A DNA stretch of 58,681 nucleotides from an uncultured beta proteobacterium (GCA_903959855.1 CAJBYR010000292.1:1-58681), one strand, 5' to 3'; positions 23,995-32,674 are shown, counted from the first letter of the stretch. Translations and numbers: made by a program. Notes: a model not told the origin generated them from the letters alone.

Positions 23995-25867
23995 GCTGCA
24001 AGCGCGACTGCAGGCGTTTCGCCTGCTTGAAGGCTTCCTTCAACATTTGACGATCGAGCTCGTTGAGCTTGTCCGGGTCGATGCGATTCTCGCCCCCGGG
24101 GGCGGTACCGGCGCGCTGGTTGCGCAGGCGCAATTGCTGGATGATGAAAAATCCCTCGATCACCGCATTGATGTCATCTCCGCCCAGAAGCTGCTGCGCC
24201 GACGCGCTGCGCAATCGCTCGACCGTGCTGCTGTGCGGTATGTTGTGCGCCAGCGCGATGATGCGCGCCGCATCGACAAAGGGACGCGTACCGAAGGCCT
24301 TGAGGTCCAGGGTGTGCGGGAAGTCGGCATTATTGTCAAAGGTGAAGTCGCGGATCATGCCCAGCGGTGGCGTCGCCTTGACGGCGTTCTCGGCCATGAA
24401 ACGCAGGAACATCTTGGAATCCGCCGTCTGCGACAACAACCACTGCCGCAGCTCGCGCGCCAGTGCGTCGTCGCCGAACAGGGGCCGGAAGTCAAAGAAG
24501 ATCGTGGCGTTGAGCAAGGCCTCGGGGTCCCCTGAGCGGATCCACTTCGAGAAGCAGTCGCGCCACTCCTCCTGCGACAGGCACCAGGACGGATTGCTGG
24601 CCATGATGTTGCCCTTGCACAGGGGGAAGCCGCAACGCGCGAGCCCTTCGTTGACATCCTTGGCGAAAGCCAGAAAGCGCTGACGCAGGGCGTCGCAGTC
24701 GCTACCGCCGGGACAGGCAAAAATGATTCCGTTGTCCTGATCGGTGCTGAAGGTCTGCTCATCCCGGCCCTCGGAGCCGAAAGCCAGCCATGACCAGTGC
24801 AAGCCGTCGAAATCATGGTGATCCAGGCAAAGCTCGATCACGCGGCGGGTCAGGCTGTCGTTCAGCCCGGAAATAAACTGGGTCAGTTTCTCCGCATTGA
24901 CGCCCTGGGCGAGCATGTTGAGGCACAGGCGACGCACATCGCTGGCGGCGCGGGCGAGTTCGTCCATGTTTGCGGCGCCCTCGATCACCTTGCGCACGTT
25001 GCGCAGGCCGATGCGCTGCATGGCGAACAGGTCGCGTTCGGAAACCACGCCGGCCAACTTGCCATCCGCATCGACGATAACCAGATGGCGGATGCGATGC
25101 ATGGCCATCGCCAGCATCGCATCGTAGGCCGTGGCATGCGAGGAGATGGTGGCCGGCGGCGCGGTCATCACCTCGGCGACCGGCGCGGTGACCGCATGTC
25201 CGGGGATCACCACGCGGCGCAAGGCGTCGCTTTGGGTGAAGATGCCCGCGGGCTTGCCATCGGCATCGGCGATGATCACCGAACCGACCTTGGACTTGAC
25301 CATGGTTTCCATGGCAACGGCAATCGGCGTCGACGGCGCAATGCGGATCACGCTCGGACGCACAAACACCGTAAGCTGGGCATTCATGGTCTGCTGGTCG
25401 GCATTGCGCTGGCCGAACTGGATCTCGATCTGGCGGCGGGCCTCATGCAGCAGGCCGGCCACATGGTCGAGCACGAAGCGATTGAACTCGCAGCTCGACA
25501 GCAAGAGCGCGGCAAAGTCGGCGCTGGCCAGACGCCAACACCTGACCTCACCGACCGCGCTATAGACATTGATGGCCGGCCGCCGCGCCGCCGTCGCCGC
25601 CAGCGGAAAGCTCTGCCCGACTTCAAGGTTATATAGCGGTGGATCGATCAGGGTGACGTCACCAACCTGACGCACCTGCACCGTGCCCGACGAAATGATG
25701 TACAAATCCGGCGGCATGTCGTCCGGCGTCAGGATATGGCCGCCATCGGCGACGGTAACCGGCTTCAGTGCGGAAGCCAGCGCATCGAGGGCAAACGCGC
25801 CCATGTCCTTGAAGGGAGGATGGCAACGCAGGAAGGCGAGAATTTCCTCGCGTGATTCGGTACTCAT
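23978..25867 (-). CDS. cNMP-binding/CBS/DUF294 nucleotidyltransferase-like signalling protein
   Basis: A 629-residue multidomain protein: a cyclic-nucleotide-binding-type N-terminal domain (about 15-140, ending LLSSCEFNRFVLDH), a CBS pair (about 165-290; GSVIIADADGKPAGIFTQSDALR and HLVIVDADGKLAGVVSERDL), a DUF294 nucleotidyltransferase domain and the DUF294 C-terminal helical domain (about 480-629). The polymerase-beta-type active site is GSEGRDEQTFSTDQDNG near 360, with both aspartates of DQD present. This is the GlnD-like architecture thought to modify or sense a nucleotide, target unknown. It follows a shorter DUF294 paralogue by 8 bases. In several gammaproteobacteria such a gene neighbours actP and a DnaQ-like gene, supporting a link to acetate metabolism (inference). 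Confidence 0.83.
   Translation of the reverse strand: MSTESREEILAFLRCHPPFKDMGAFALDALASALKPVTVADGGHILTPDDMPPDLYIISSGTVQVRQVGDVTLIDPPLYNLEVGQSFPLAATAARRPAINVYSAVGEVRCWRLASADFAALLLSSCEFNRFVLDHVAGLLHEARRQIEIQFGQRNADQQTMNAQLTVFVRPSVIRIAPSTPIAVAMETMVKSKVGSVIIADADGKPAGIFTQSDALRRVVIPGHAVTAPVAEVMTAPPATISSHATAYDAMLAMAMHRIRHLVIVDADGKLAGVVSERDLFAMQRIGLRNVRKVIEGAANMDELARAASDVRRLCLNMLAQGVNAEKLTQFISGLNDSLTRRVIELCLDHHDFDGLHWSWLAFGSEGRDEQTFSTDQDNGIIFACPGGSDCDALRQRFLAFAKDVNEGLARCGFPLCKGNIMASNPSWCLSQEEWRDCFSKWIRSGDPEALLNATIFFDFRPLFGDDALARELRQWLLSQTADSKMFLRFMAENAVKATPPLGMIRDFTFDNNADFPHTLDLKAFGTRPFVDAARIIALAHNIPHSSTVERLRSASAQQLLGGDDINAVIEGFFIIQQLRLRNQRAGTAPGGENRIDPDKLNELDRQMLKEAFKQAKRLQSRLQLEYRL
25516..25537 (+). 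repeat. Dispersed 22-bp repeat, partial copy in DUF294 gene (antisense)
   Basis: Exact core AGTCGGCGCTG at 25516-25526; the right half reads ACGCCA. Confidence 0.5.
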
Positions 25868-25875
25868 GGTGATTC

Positions 25876-26946
25876 CTAGCTATCGATTTGGAAACGGGTC
25901 TTCAGCCGCTGCTGCAGGCTGCGCGCCTGGCGCAGGGTTTCAAGCAGGAGGCGGCGGTCGAATTCATTGAGGCTGTCGGGGTCGATCTGGTTGCCGGGTG
26001 CCGCACCCGCCACAACGGCGGAAGCCTGGGCCGCCAGACGTATGCCTTGCAGGGCGTGAAAGGCGTGGGCCGCCGCTTCGGCATCGGCTGGCGGGATTAT
26101 CCCATCTCCGGCCGCGCGGCGCAGCCGCGGCGCGGTTGCCGTCTCGGCGGAACCGCTGCCCAGCGCAAAAATACGCGCCGCATCGACAAAAATGCGCGAG
26201 CCGAACTTTTTCAGGTCAACGGTGCCGCCCGACTCCGGCACGGTGACGAAATCGCGCAGCCGACCCAGCGGGGGGGCGGCGGCCAGCGCATTCGCCGTCA
26301 TCATGCGCAGGAAGATCTCATTGCCGTAGGTCAGCTTTGCCAGTTCGCGGCGCAGGTCGGTTGCCAACGCGGAATCACCCGCCAGCGGCCGGAAATCAAA
26401 GAATATCGATGCGTTCAGCAAAGCCTCCGGTTCGGGCGTGCGCACCCAGGTCGTGAAGCTCTCCAGCCACTCCGACTGCGAAAGACACCAGCGCGGATTC
26501 CCGCCCATGATTTCGCCATCGCACAGCGGAAAGCCGCAATCGGCGAGCGCCTGGTTCACCGCGCGGGCAAACGGCAGAAACAGCTCGCGCAGGTCACGGG
26601 CCTCGCCGTCATCGCTGGCGGAAAAGACCAGGCCATTGTCCTGGTCGGTGGCGAGCGTCTGCTCAAGCCTCCCCTCCGAGCCCAGCCCCAGCCAGCACCA
26701 GCGGGCCGGCGGCAGGCGATAACGGGATTGAAGCACGACCAGAATGCGTTGCGTGATCGCGTCATTGAGCCGCGAGAGCACCCCGGTCACCAGGGCCGGT
26801 CCGGCCTCGGCGGCATGCAAGGCCAGCGCCAGCTCACGTGCCTGACCAGCGCAGTGCGCCAGGGATGCGACATCCACCGCGCCGGCAATGCGCGCCTCAC
26901 AGGCGGCGATAGCCGAGCTTTGCGGCAGGATCTCATGCTCGCTCAT
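25876..26946 (-). CDS. Short DUF294 nucleotidyltransferase-like protein
   Basis: A 356-residue paralogue of the following gene, with only the nucleotidyltransferase (LGSEGRLEQTLATDQDNGLVF near residue 115) and the DUF294 C-terminal domain; the cNMP and CBS modules are absent. Both proteins also share GNPRWCLSQSEW and ASIFFDFRPL, so the pair arose by duplication or domain loss. I chose the ATG at 26946 (MSEHEILPQ), 16 bases after the exonuclease gene stop; the frame is open upstream only as a shadow of that gene. A catalytic subunit and a sensing subunit acting together is a reasonable guess. Confidence 0.82.
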   Translation of the reverse strand: MSEHEILPQSSAIAACEARIAGAVDVASLAHCAGQARELALALHAAEAGPALVTGVLSRLNDAITQRILVVLQSRYRLPPARWCWLGLGSEGRLEQTLATDQDNGLVFSASDDGEARDLRELFLPFARAVNQALADCGFPLCDGEIMGGNPRWCLSQSEWLESFTTWVRTPEPEALLNASIFFDFRPLAGDSALATDLRRELAKLTYGNEIFLRMMTANALAAAPPLGRLRDFVTVPESGGTVDLKKFGSRIFVDAARIFALGSGSAETATAPRLRRAAGDGIIPPADAEAAAHAFHALQGIRLAAQASAVVAGAAPGNQIDPDSLNEFDRRLLLETLRQARSLQQRLKTRFQIDS

Positions 26947-26962
26947 GGCGAAGTGACCGCAG

Positions 26963-29200
26963 TCAATACTGAATGCGCGCGAAATAGGTCTTCTGCGCCG
27001 CTTCCAGCGCCTGGCGCAGCGTGACGATGCCCATGTCGGCAAGCAGGGGGACCATCTTGAGGAAGACCTCGCCGGTGACGAAGGCGTCACCCAGTGCCGT
27101 ATGGCGGCCGATGACGTTGATCCCCAGGCGCTCGGCGATCAGCTCCAGCTTGTGCGATTCCTGGTTGGGATGGATCACCGCCGACAGCAGCAGGGTGTCG
27201 AGCACCGGCTGGGTGAATTTGATACCAAGGCTATCCTCCTTCAACTGGAAGAAGCGCATGTCGAAGGCGGCGTTGTGCGCCACCAGCACCGTCTCGTGGC
27301 AAAACTCGTGGAAAGCCGGCAGCACCACGTCGAGCTGCGGCTGGCCGGCAATCATGGCCTCGGTGATGCCGTGGATCGGAATGCCCTCGGGTTTCAGCGG
27401 AACCCGCGGATCGACCAACTGATCGAAGATCTCCTGGCGCAGCAGGCGGTTGTTGACAATGCGCACGGCACCCATCTGGATGATCTCGTCACCCTGCGAA
27501 GGCTGCAGGCCGGTGGTCTCGGTGTCGAACACCGAGTAGGCCAGTTCGGTCAGCTTGCGGTCGAGATCGATGCCCGCACCTTCGGCATCGCGCGCGGCAA
27601 AGAGATCGAAGTCGTAATACTCGGGACGGCTGTCGCTGTGCAGGTGCTGGGCCTGGTCCGCCACCGGCGCATCCGGCGTCGTCGCCGCCGGCAGCACAAT
27701 GCGGAAAAACGCCCGGTGCGCGGCTTTCTCGCGCTGGTACCAGATCTCGCCGCCATGGCGCTCGACCACGTCGCGCAAGGTCAGCGGACTGGATTCGTTG
27801 CCAACGTTCATCGGCTCCAATTCCCAGGTGTAGAGGGTCTCCGAGGACACCGTGGTGCCCGACCAGATCAGGTCCACGAATACCATCTTGCCCTCGGCAG
27901 CGAGGCGCAAGCGCAGTTCGCGGATCTCGTAGTGGTCCTGCAGGCGCGAGGCGAGGAAGGTAATGGCCTGGATCAGCGAGAAACTGTCAACGCGCATCCA
28001 CAGGCTCGCATCCTCCTCTTCGTGCTTGATCGGCAGCTTCAGCTTGTCCTCGATGCGCCGCGCCGCCGCCGAGAGGATGTCGATCGCCAGCACGTCTTCC
28101 AGGGGCCAACGCGTTTTCAGCGAATCGGCAAAGCGGTTCATGGTCGCATTCAGGCGCGAACTCATGGCCGAGGCCTCGTCGGAAATCACGCGCATGAAGC
28201 GCTCACGGATTTCCGCCTCCATCTCCGGTGAATCGAGCAGCGTCTCGACGGCGGCGCGGATGTTGCCCAGCGCGGCACGGTTGCCGTCGGTCAAGGTCTG
28301 CAAGGCCTGGTCGCGTTCGGCCTCGCGTTCGAAATTGCGGGTGATGTTTTCGATGGTCAGGACGTAGCCGGTGACATGCTGTTCGGCACCCAGGGGATTG
28401 ACCCTGTCCAGCGTCGGTCCGCCATCTCCCTCGCCCTCCGCCTTGGCGGCATCGGACCGCCCCAGCACCGGCGCCATCTGTGCCCTGAGCAACTGGCCGC
28501 CACGCGTGGTGGTGATGAAGTTGGCGGTCGGTTCGGCGCTGCCCTTGCGCAGGCGCTGCTGGATGTTCTCCAGCGAGTGTGTGATCTGGCCGCGCTCGAG
28601 GATGGAAAAGATCGAACGCCCCAGGCCGATCAGGGCGCCACCGCTCATTGATGTCGGCCCTTGCGCCAGGGCCTTGAATTGCAGGCGGGCACGACTGTTG
28701 TAGAGCAGGATGCGGCCATCGAGGTTGCAGACCACCACGCCCTGCGCCAGTTCCGACATCAGTGCGGCGAGCCGGTTCTTTTCCTCCTCGACCGTGGCCT
28801 TGGCCACACGGATTTGCGCCTCGACATCATCGAGCAGTTCGTTGCGCTGTTGGGCCAGGTCATTGGCCGCACGGGCGAGTTCGCGAACCTCCGGCGGCCC
28901 GTCCAGCGAAACCCGGAAACCGCGGTTGGCACCTAGCATCAGGCGCAAGGTCTCCGACATGCGCAGCAGGCCATGGACATACTGCTGGAACAGGGCGCGC
29001 AAGAGCTGCAGGCCGAGGAACAAGGCGATGAGTGTGATGAAGCCACCGATGGGTAGCCAGCGGTCCATGGCGAGGATGAACCCGGCACGCTCATCGGGGC
29101 CAAGGTCGGCCCAGAGTATCCCCACGGTCATCAGGAAAGGTCCCGTCATCAGCAGCCCGAGCGCCGCCACGGCGAGCCCGAAACGCGTCTTGGCGTTCAT
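26963..29200 (-). CDS. Membrane pseudokinase-like sensor fused to DnaQ-type 3'-5' exonuclease
   Basis: A 745-residue fusion. It has two membrane helices (about 8-30 and 50-70), a HAMP-like linker, a PAS-like region (about 140-300), a dimerisation/ATPase region resembling a histidine kinase (about 300-510), then a DEDDh exonuclease (about 555-730). The exonuclease is intact: FDTETTGL near 556, AHNAAFDMRFF near 638 and HTALGDAF near 697. The kinase half appears dead: the phosphoacceptor region reads DGNRAALGNIRAAVETLL with no histidine, and the glycine boxes are lost. It overlaps the response regulator gene (ATGA). In Pseudomonas-type genomes simpler DnaQ-like genes sit next to DUF294 and actP genes. 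The substrate (DNA, RNA or a signalling oligonucleotide) is unknown. Confidence 0.82.
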   Translation of the reverse strand: MNAKTRFGLAVAALGLLMTGPFLMTVGILWADLGPDERAGFILAMDRWLPIGGFITLIALFLGLQLLRALFQQYVHGLLRMSETLRLMLGANRGFRVSLDGPPEVRELARAANDLAQQRNELLDDVEAQIRVAKATVEEEKNRLAALMSELAQGVVVCNLDGRILLYNSRARLQFKALAQGPTSMSGGALIGLGRSIFSILERGQITHSLENIQQRLRKGSAEPTANFITTTRGGQLLRAQMAPVLGRSDAAKAEGEGDGGPTLDRVNPLGAEQHVTGYVLTIENITRNFEREAERDQALQTLTDGNRAALGNIRAAVETLLDSPEMEAEIRERFMRVISDEASAMSSRLNATMNRFADSLKTRWPLEDVLAIDILSAAARRIEDKLKLPIKHEEEDASLWMRVDSFSLIQAITFLASRLQDHYEIRELRLRLAAEGKMVFVDLIWSGTTVSSETLYTWELEPMNVGNESSPLTLRDVVERHGGEIWYQREKAAHRAFFRIVLPAATTPDAPVADQAQHLHSDSRPEYYDFDLFAARDAEGAGIDLDRKLTELAYSVFDTETTGLQPSQGDEIIQMGAVRIVNNRLLRQEIFDQLVDPRVPLKPEGIPIHGITEAMIAGQPQLDVVLPAFHEFCHETVLVAHNAAFDMRFFQLKEDSLGIKFTQPVLDTLLLSAVIHPNQESHKLELIAERLGINVIGRHTALGDAFVTGEVFLKMVPLLADMGIVTLRQALEAAQKTYFARIQY

Positions 29201-29562
29201 GCCAGCAACGTCTTGATCTGCGCGACCAAATCCTTGGTGGAAAACGGCTTGGTGATGTAGGCGTTGGCGCCCAATGCCAACCCCTTCGTGACTTCGGTCT
29301 CGCGGCCCTTGGCCGTCAGCATGATGATCTTGAGATCGGCCATTGTCGCATCCGCGCGCAGCAACTCGCAGACCTCGAAGCCCGATTTCTTCGGCATCAT
29401 GACATCGAGCAGCATCAGGTGCGGACGGAACTCGGTAGCCTTATGCAAGGCGGCGTCGCCATCGGTGGCCACCGTGACGTCGAAGCCTTCTTTCTTCAGC
29501 AGATACTCAAGCGATATGACGATATTCGGTTCGTCATCAACAATCAGTATGCGATGCGCCAC
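29197..29562 (-). CDS. CheY-like single-domain response regulator
   Basis: A 121-residue receiver domain with no output domain. The acidic pocket is D9/D10 (VDDEPN), the phosphoacceptor D53 (LLDVMMP), T83 (MLTAKG) and the conserved lysine K105 (ITKPFS). It sits between the SSS-type histidine kinase gene and the pseudokinase-exonuclease gene, overlapping the latter by ATGA. It most likely relays phosphate from the kinase to a protein target, possibly the fused exonuclease or a DUF294 protein; this is inference, since CrbR-type systems instead use a LuxR-type DNA-binding regulator. Confidence 0.87.
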   Translation of the reverse strand: MAHRILIVDDEPNIVISLEYLLKKEGFDVTVATDGDAALHKATEFRPHLMLLDVMMPKKSGFEVCELLRADATMADLKIIMLTAKGRETEVTKGLALGANAYITKPFSTKDLVAQIKTLLA

Positions 29563-29573
29563 TAGCTCCCCCC

Positions 29574-32324
29574 TTAGGAATTTTTCCCATTATCACCCGC
29601 CTGACGGGGCAGGGTAAACAGGAAGCGCGCGCCTGCGCCAGGCGAGCTTTCAACCCAAAGGCGGCCGTTGAAGTATTCGATGATCTGGCGGCTGATGGGC
29701 AGGCCCAGGCCGGTGCCCTGCGGCTTGTCGGTAAGCACGTCGGTTCCGCCCGAACCCTGGCGAAACTTGTCGAAAATCAGCTCTTGATCAGCGGCGGCTA
29801 TGCCGGGGCCGTTGTCGCTGACGCTGACACGCACCTCATTCGCCGTACCGTCAGCGCCGACTCTCACCCTGCCGCTATCGGTAGGCACGAACTTCAGCGC
29901 GTTCGACAGCAAATTCACCATGACCTGCATCAGGCGGTCGCGGTCGGCCATCACCGTGAGTCCCGTCTGTAACCCGGCCAGATCCAGCGTGACGCGTTTT
30001 TCGGCAAACAGCACCGTCAGCGAATCCGCCGCCTCGTGGATCACCTCGTCGACATCGATCGCTGTCACCGTCCATTCGGCGCGGCCGGATTCGAGCTTGG
30101 CGAGGTCGAGGATCTGGTTGATCAGGCGCGACAGGCGCACGGTTTCGCTGACGATGATGCCGAGAAACTTGGTGCGCTGTTCCAGATCGGTTTTCGGATC
30201 CTCGTGCAGCATTTCGGAAAACGCGCGAATCGAGGTCAGCGGCGTGCGCAGCTCGTGGGTCACGGTGGAAATGAAATCGTCCTTCATCCGGTCGAGCTCG
30301 CGCAGGCGCTCGTTGGCATCGCGCAACTCGGCCGTGGCGCGTGTAAGCTCGCGCGACTTCTGCTCCAACTCGCGCGAATAGGCGCGCACCTGCGATGCCT
30401 CGTCGAGGATGTTCATCACCTCGTCGATGCCCAAGGGCTCTTCGCTGACCACTGACGCCACCATGGCGCGCGCCGACGCCGAACCAATGGCGCCGGTGAG
30501 CAGGTTCTCGGCGAAATTGACCAGCCGTGTGTCAGCCGGCAGTTCCTTTACCGAATTCAGGCCACGCTGCCTGGCATGGCGCAGAAAGGCTTCCTCGGCA
30601 CGCTCGCGGCCGAGGAAGCGGCTGGCCAGTGGCAGCAGGTCGGCAACGCCGGCACTGGCACTCCAGCCGGAATGCCCTGCCGCCTCGTTGCCGCCGACAA
30701 AAAGTGTGGCCTGCCGCGCCTCCCGCACGTTCGGTACCCGCTGAATCGAGATACCGATATAGAAGCCAAGGTTGGCGAGCAGGCTCCAGACCAGGCAATG
30801 CGTGATCTCGTCGAGGCCGGTCAATCCGAACAGGTGCTGCGGGCGCAGCAGTTCGACGCCAAACAGGCCATGGGCGATGAAACCGTCGGGCAGCCATCCC
30901 GACTTGGCAAAGGAGGGCAACAGCAGCGTGTAGGCCCAGAGCACGAAGCCGGCCGCCAATCCCGCCAGGGCGCCATCACGCGTGCCGCCCTTCCAGAACA
31001 GGCCGCCGATCACCACCGGGGCGAATTGGGCCACAGCCGCAAAGGAAATCAGTCCGATCGAAACCAGTGCATAGGCCTCGCCGGCAACACGAAAGTACAG
31101 GTAGCCCAGGCCGAGGATGATGGCGATGGCCCAGCGCCGGATTTCCAGCAGCAGGCCGGAAAGGTCGGCCTTGGCGGCAAGCCCCAGCCAGGGCATGCGC
31201 AGCAGCAGCGGCATCACCAGGTCGTTGCAGACCATGGTCGATAGCGCAATGGTCTCGACGATGACCATGCCGGTGGCCGCCGACAGACCACCGATGAAGA
31301 CGAACAGTGCCAGCGCTTCCTGCTGGTGCGCCATCGGCAGCGTCAGCACGAAGGTATCGGCATCCACCCCGCCGGCCTTGAAGTGCAGCAGGCCGGCCAG
31401 CGCCACGGGCAGCACGAAGATGTTGATCAGGAACAGGTAGAGCGGAAACATCCAGACAGCGCGGCGCAGGTGGCTCTCATCGACGTTCTCCACCACGGCG
31501 ATCTGAAATTGACGCGGCAGCAGGAGCGACGCAAACATCGAGAGGAAGATCAGCGTTCCCCAGGTGCCGTAGGCTGCCGGCGTGTCGGCGCTGGCAAGAC
31601 GGCGCGCCACGTCGGGCATGGCTGCCGCGCGCGCAAAGATATCGGCAACGCCGTCATGCAGGCCCCAGACCACGAACACACCCACCGCCAGGAAGGCGCC
31701 GAGCTTGACCAGGGATTCGACTGCAATTGCCGCCACCATGCCTTCGTGACGCTCAGTGGCATCCAGATGCCGGGTGCCGAAGAGAATGGTGAACGCCGCC
31801 AGGATCATTGCCACGTAGAGCGCGCTGTCCTGCAGTATCGGCACCGCGCCGGCCGCCGCCGGCATGATGATTTCGGGATAGCTCGACAGGATCGAGAAGC
31901 TGTTCGACACCGCCTTCAACTGCAGTGCAATGTAGGGAATCACGCCGACCACCGCGATCACCGTGACCAGGCCGCCGAGCAGTTGGCTCTTGCCGTAGCG
32001 CGAGGCAACGAAGTCCGCAATCGAGGTGATGCGGTTCACCTTGGCCACCCGGATCATCTTGAAGAGAATGAAACCGGCCAGGGCAAAGAGCAGCGTCGGC
32101 CCCAGGTAGATAGGCAGGAAACCGATGCCGCTGGCCGCCGCGCGTCCAACGCTGCCGTAGAAAGTCCAGGTGGTGCAATACACGCCAAGGGACAGCGCAT
32201 ACACCGCCGGATTCGCAATCAGCGAACGTCCGAGGTCGGCACGCCGATCCGCATACCAGGCGATGGCGAACAGCACCCCGAGATACAGGAAGGACGCCAG
32301 GACAACAACCCAGCCCTGAAGCAT
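29574..32324 (-). CDS. SSS-transporter/STAC/histidine kinase fusion (CrbS/CbrA-like)
   Basis: A 916-residue sensor kinase. The N-terminal 530 residues or so form a sodium:solute symporter-like domain with 13 or so hydrophobic segments. A STAC linker (NFAENLLTGAIGSASARAMVAS and the following segment) and a coiled coil follow. The kinase core has the H box THELRTPLTS (H690), N box NLLSNALKF, G1 DNGPGI and G2 GTGLGLPIS. CbrA senses histidine-related cues and CrbS controls acetyl-CoA synthetase; the acs gene lying just upstream favours a CrbS-like acetate role. The gene overlaps the small membrane protein upstream (ATGA). The dispersed repeat at 29841-29864 encodes RVGADGTA in a loop just before G1. 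Confidence 0.86.
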   Translation of the reverse strand: MLQGWVVVLASFLYLGVLFAIAWYADRRADLGRSLIANPAVYALSLGVYCTTWTFYGSVGRAAASGIGFLPIYLGPTLLFALAGFILFKMIRVAKVNRITSIADFVASRYGKSQLLGGLVTVIAVVGVIPYIALQLKAVSNSFSILSSYPEIIMPAAAGAVPILQDSALYVAMILAAFTILFGTRHLDATERHEGMVAAIAVESLVKLGAFLAVGVFVVWGLHDGVADIFARAAAMPDVARRLASADTPAAYGTWGTLIFLSMFASLLLPRQFQIAVVENVDESHLRRAVWMFPLYLFLINIFVLPVALAGLLHFKAGGVDADTFVLTLPMAHQQEALALFVFIGGLSAATGMVIVETIALSTMVCNDLVMPLLLRMPWLGLAAKADLSGLLLEIRRWAIAIILGLGYLYFRVAGEAYALVSIGLISFAAVAQFAPVVIGGLFWKGGTRDGALAGLAAGFVLWAYTLLLPSFAKSGWLPDGFIAHGLFGVELLRPQHLFGLTGLDEITHCLVWSLLANLGFYIGISIQRVPNVREARQATLFVGGNEAAGHSGWSASAGVADLLPLASRFLGRERAEEAFLRHARQRGLNSVKELPADTRLVNFAENLLTGAIGSASARAMVASVVSEEPLGIDEVMNILDEASQVRAYSRELEQKSRELTRATAELRDANERLRELDRMKDDFISTVTHELRTPLTSIRAFSEMLHEDPKTDLEQRTKFLGIIVSETVRLSRLINQILDLAKLESGRAEWTVTAIDVDEVIHEAADSLTVLFAEKRVTLDLAGLQTGLTVMADRDRLMQVMVNLLSNALKFVPTDSGRVRVGADGTANEVRVSVSDNGPGIAAADQELIFDKFRQGSGGTDVLTDKPQGTGLGLPISRQIIEYFNGRLWVESSPGAGARFLFTLPRQAGDNGKNS
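29841..29864 (-). repeat. Dispersed 22-bp repeat, copy in the sensor kinase gene
   Basis: The minus strand reads AGAGTCGGCGCTG, ACGGT, ACGGCG. It is in frame as RVGADGTA, immediately before the G1 box of the ATPase domain. Confidence 0.8.
31583..31604 (+). repeat. Dispersed 22-bp repeat, variant copy in the sensor kinase gene (antisense)
   Basis: TGTCGGCGCTG, GCAAG, ACGGCG: one mismatch in the left core and an exact right half. Confidence 0.6.
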
Positions 32325-32524
32325 CAGTCGTGCTTCCTTTCCACGACCAGGGCCAGCAAGCCGATCAGCGTCAGCCAGGACACCATGAGCCAGGCATACA
32401 GCGGCGGGAAGCCGAATATGCTGCCGCCCTTGTTGAAGATGGACAGTACCGGATAGTTGAAAAAGAAGCAGCCGAGCAGAAACAGGAAGGCCAGGCGCTG
32501 CGACGTCAGGCGGGTGCGGATCAT
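32324..32524 (-). CDS. Small two-helix membrane protein preceding the SSS kinase
   Basis: A 66-residue protein with two hydrophobic helices (RLAFLFLLGCFFFNYPVLSIF and YAWLMVSWLTLIGLLALVV) and a charged C-terminus (ERKHD). Small membrane proteins translationally coupled to SSS transporters or SSS kinases (DUF485 with ActP, CbrX with CbrA) are known; this fills the same position, overlapping the kinase start as ATGA. The ribosome site GGGGGAGATGAAAAG precedes the ATG. It is the first gene of the apparent seven-gene operon running to the FeoB-like gene. Confidence 0.78.
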   Translation of the reverse strand: MIRTRLTSQRLAFLFLLGCFFFNYPVLSIFNKGGSIFGFPPLYAWLMVSWLTLIGLLALVVERKHD

Positions 32525-32624
32525 CTTTTCATCTCCCCCTTGTTTTCATCGCATGGTACCTGTCGCGGACCTTTTGCGCTTGCCTCATCCCACAAAGGGC
32601 TACCGTCCCTGCTGGGCACACCAT

Positions 32625-32657
32625 AAAAAAAACGCCGGCCCGAAGACCGGCGTTTTC
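32625..32657 (-). terminator. Intrinsic terminator of acs
   Basis: On the minus strand an 8-bp stem AACGCCGG/CCGGCGTT with an 8-base loop is followed by an eight-T run. It lies about 20 bases past the acs stop and separates acs from the sensor operon. Confidence 0.92.
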
Positions 32658-32674
32658 ACAGGCTGTTGCAGCAA

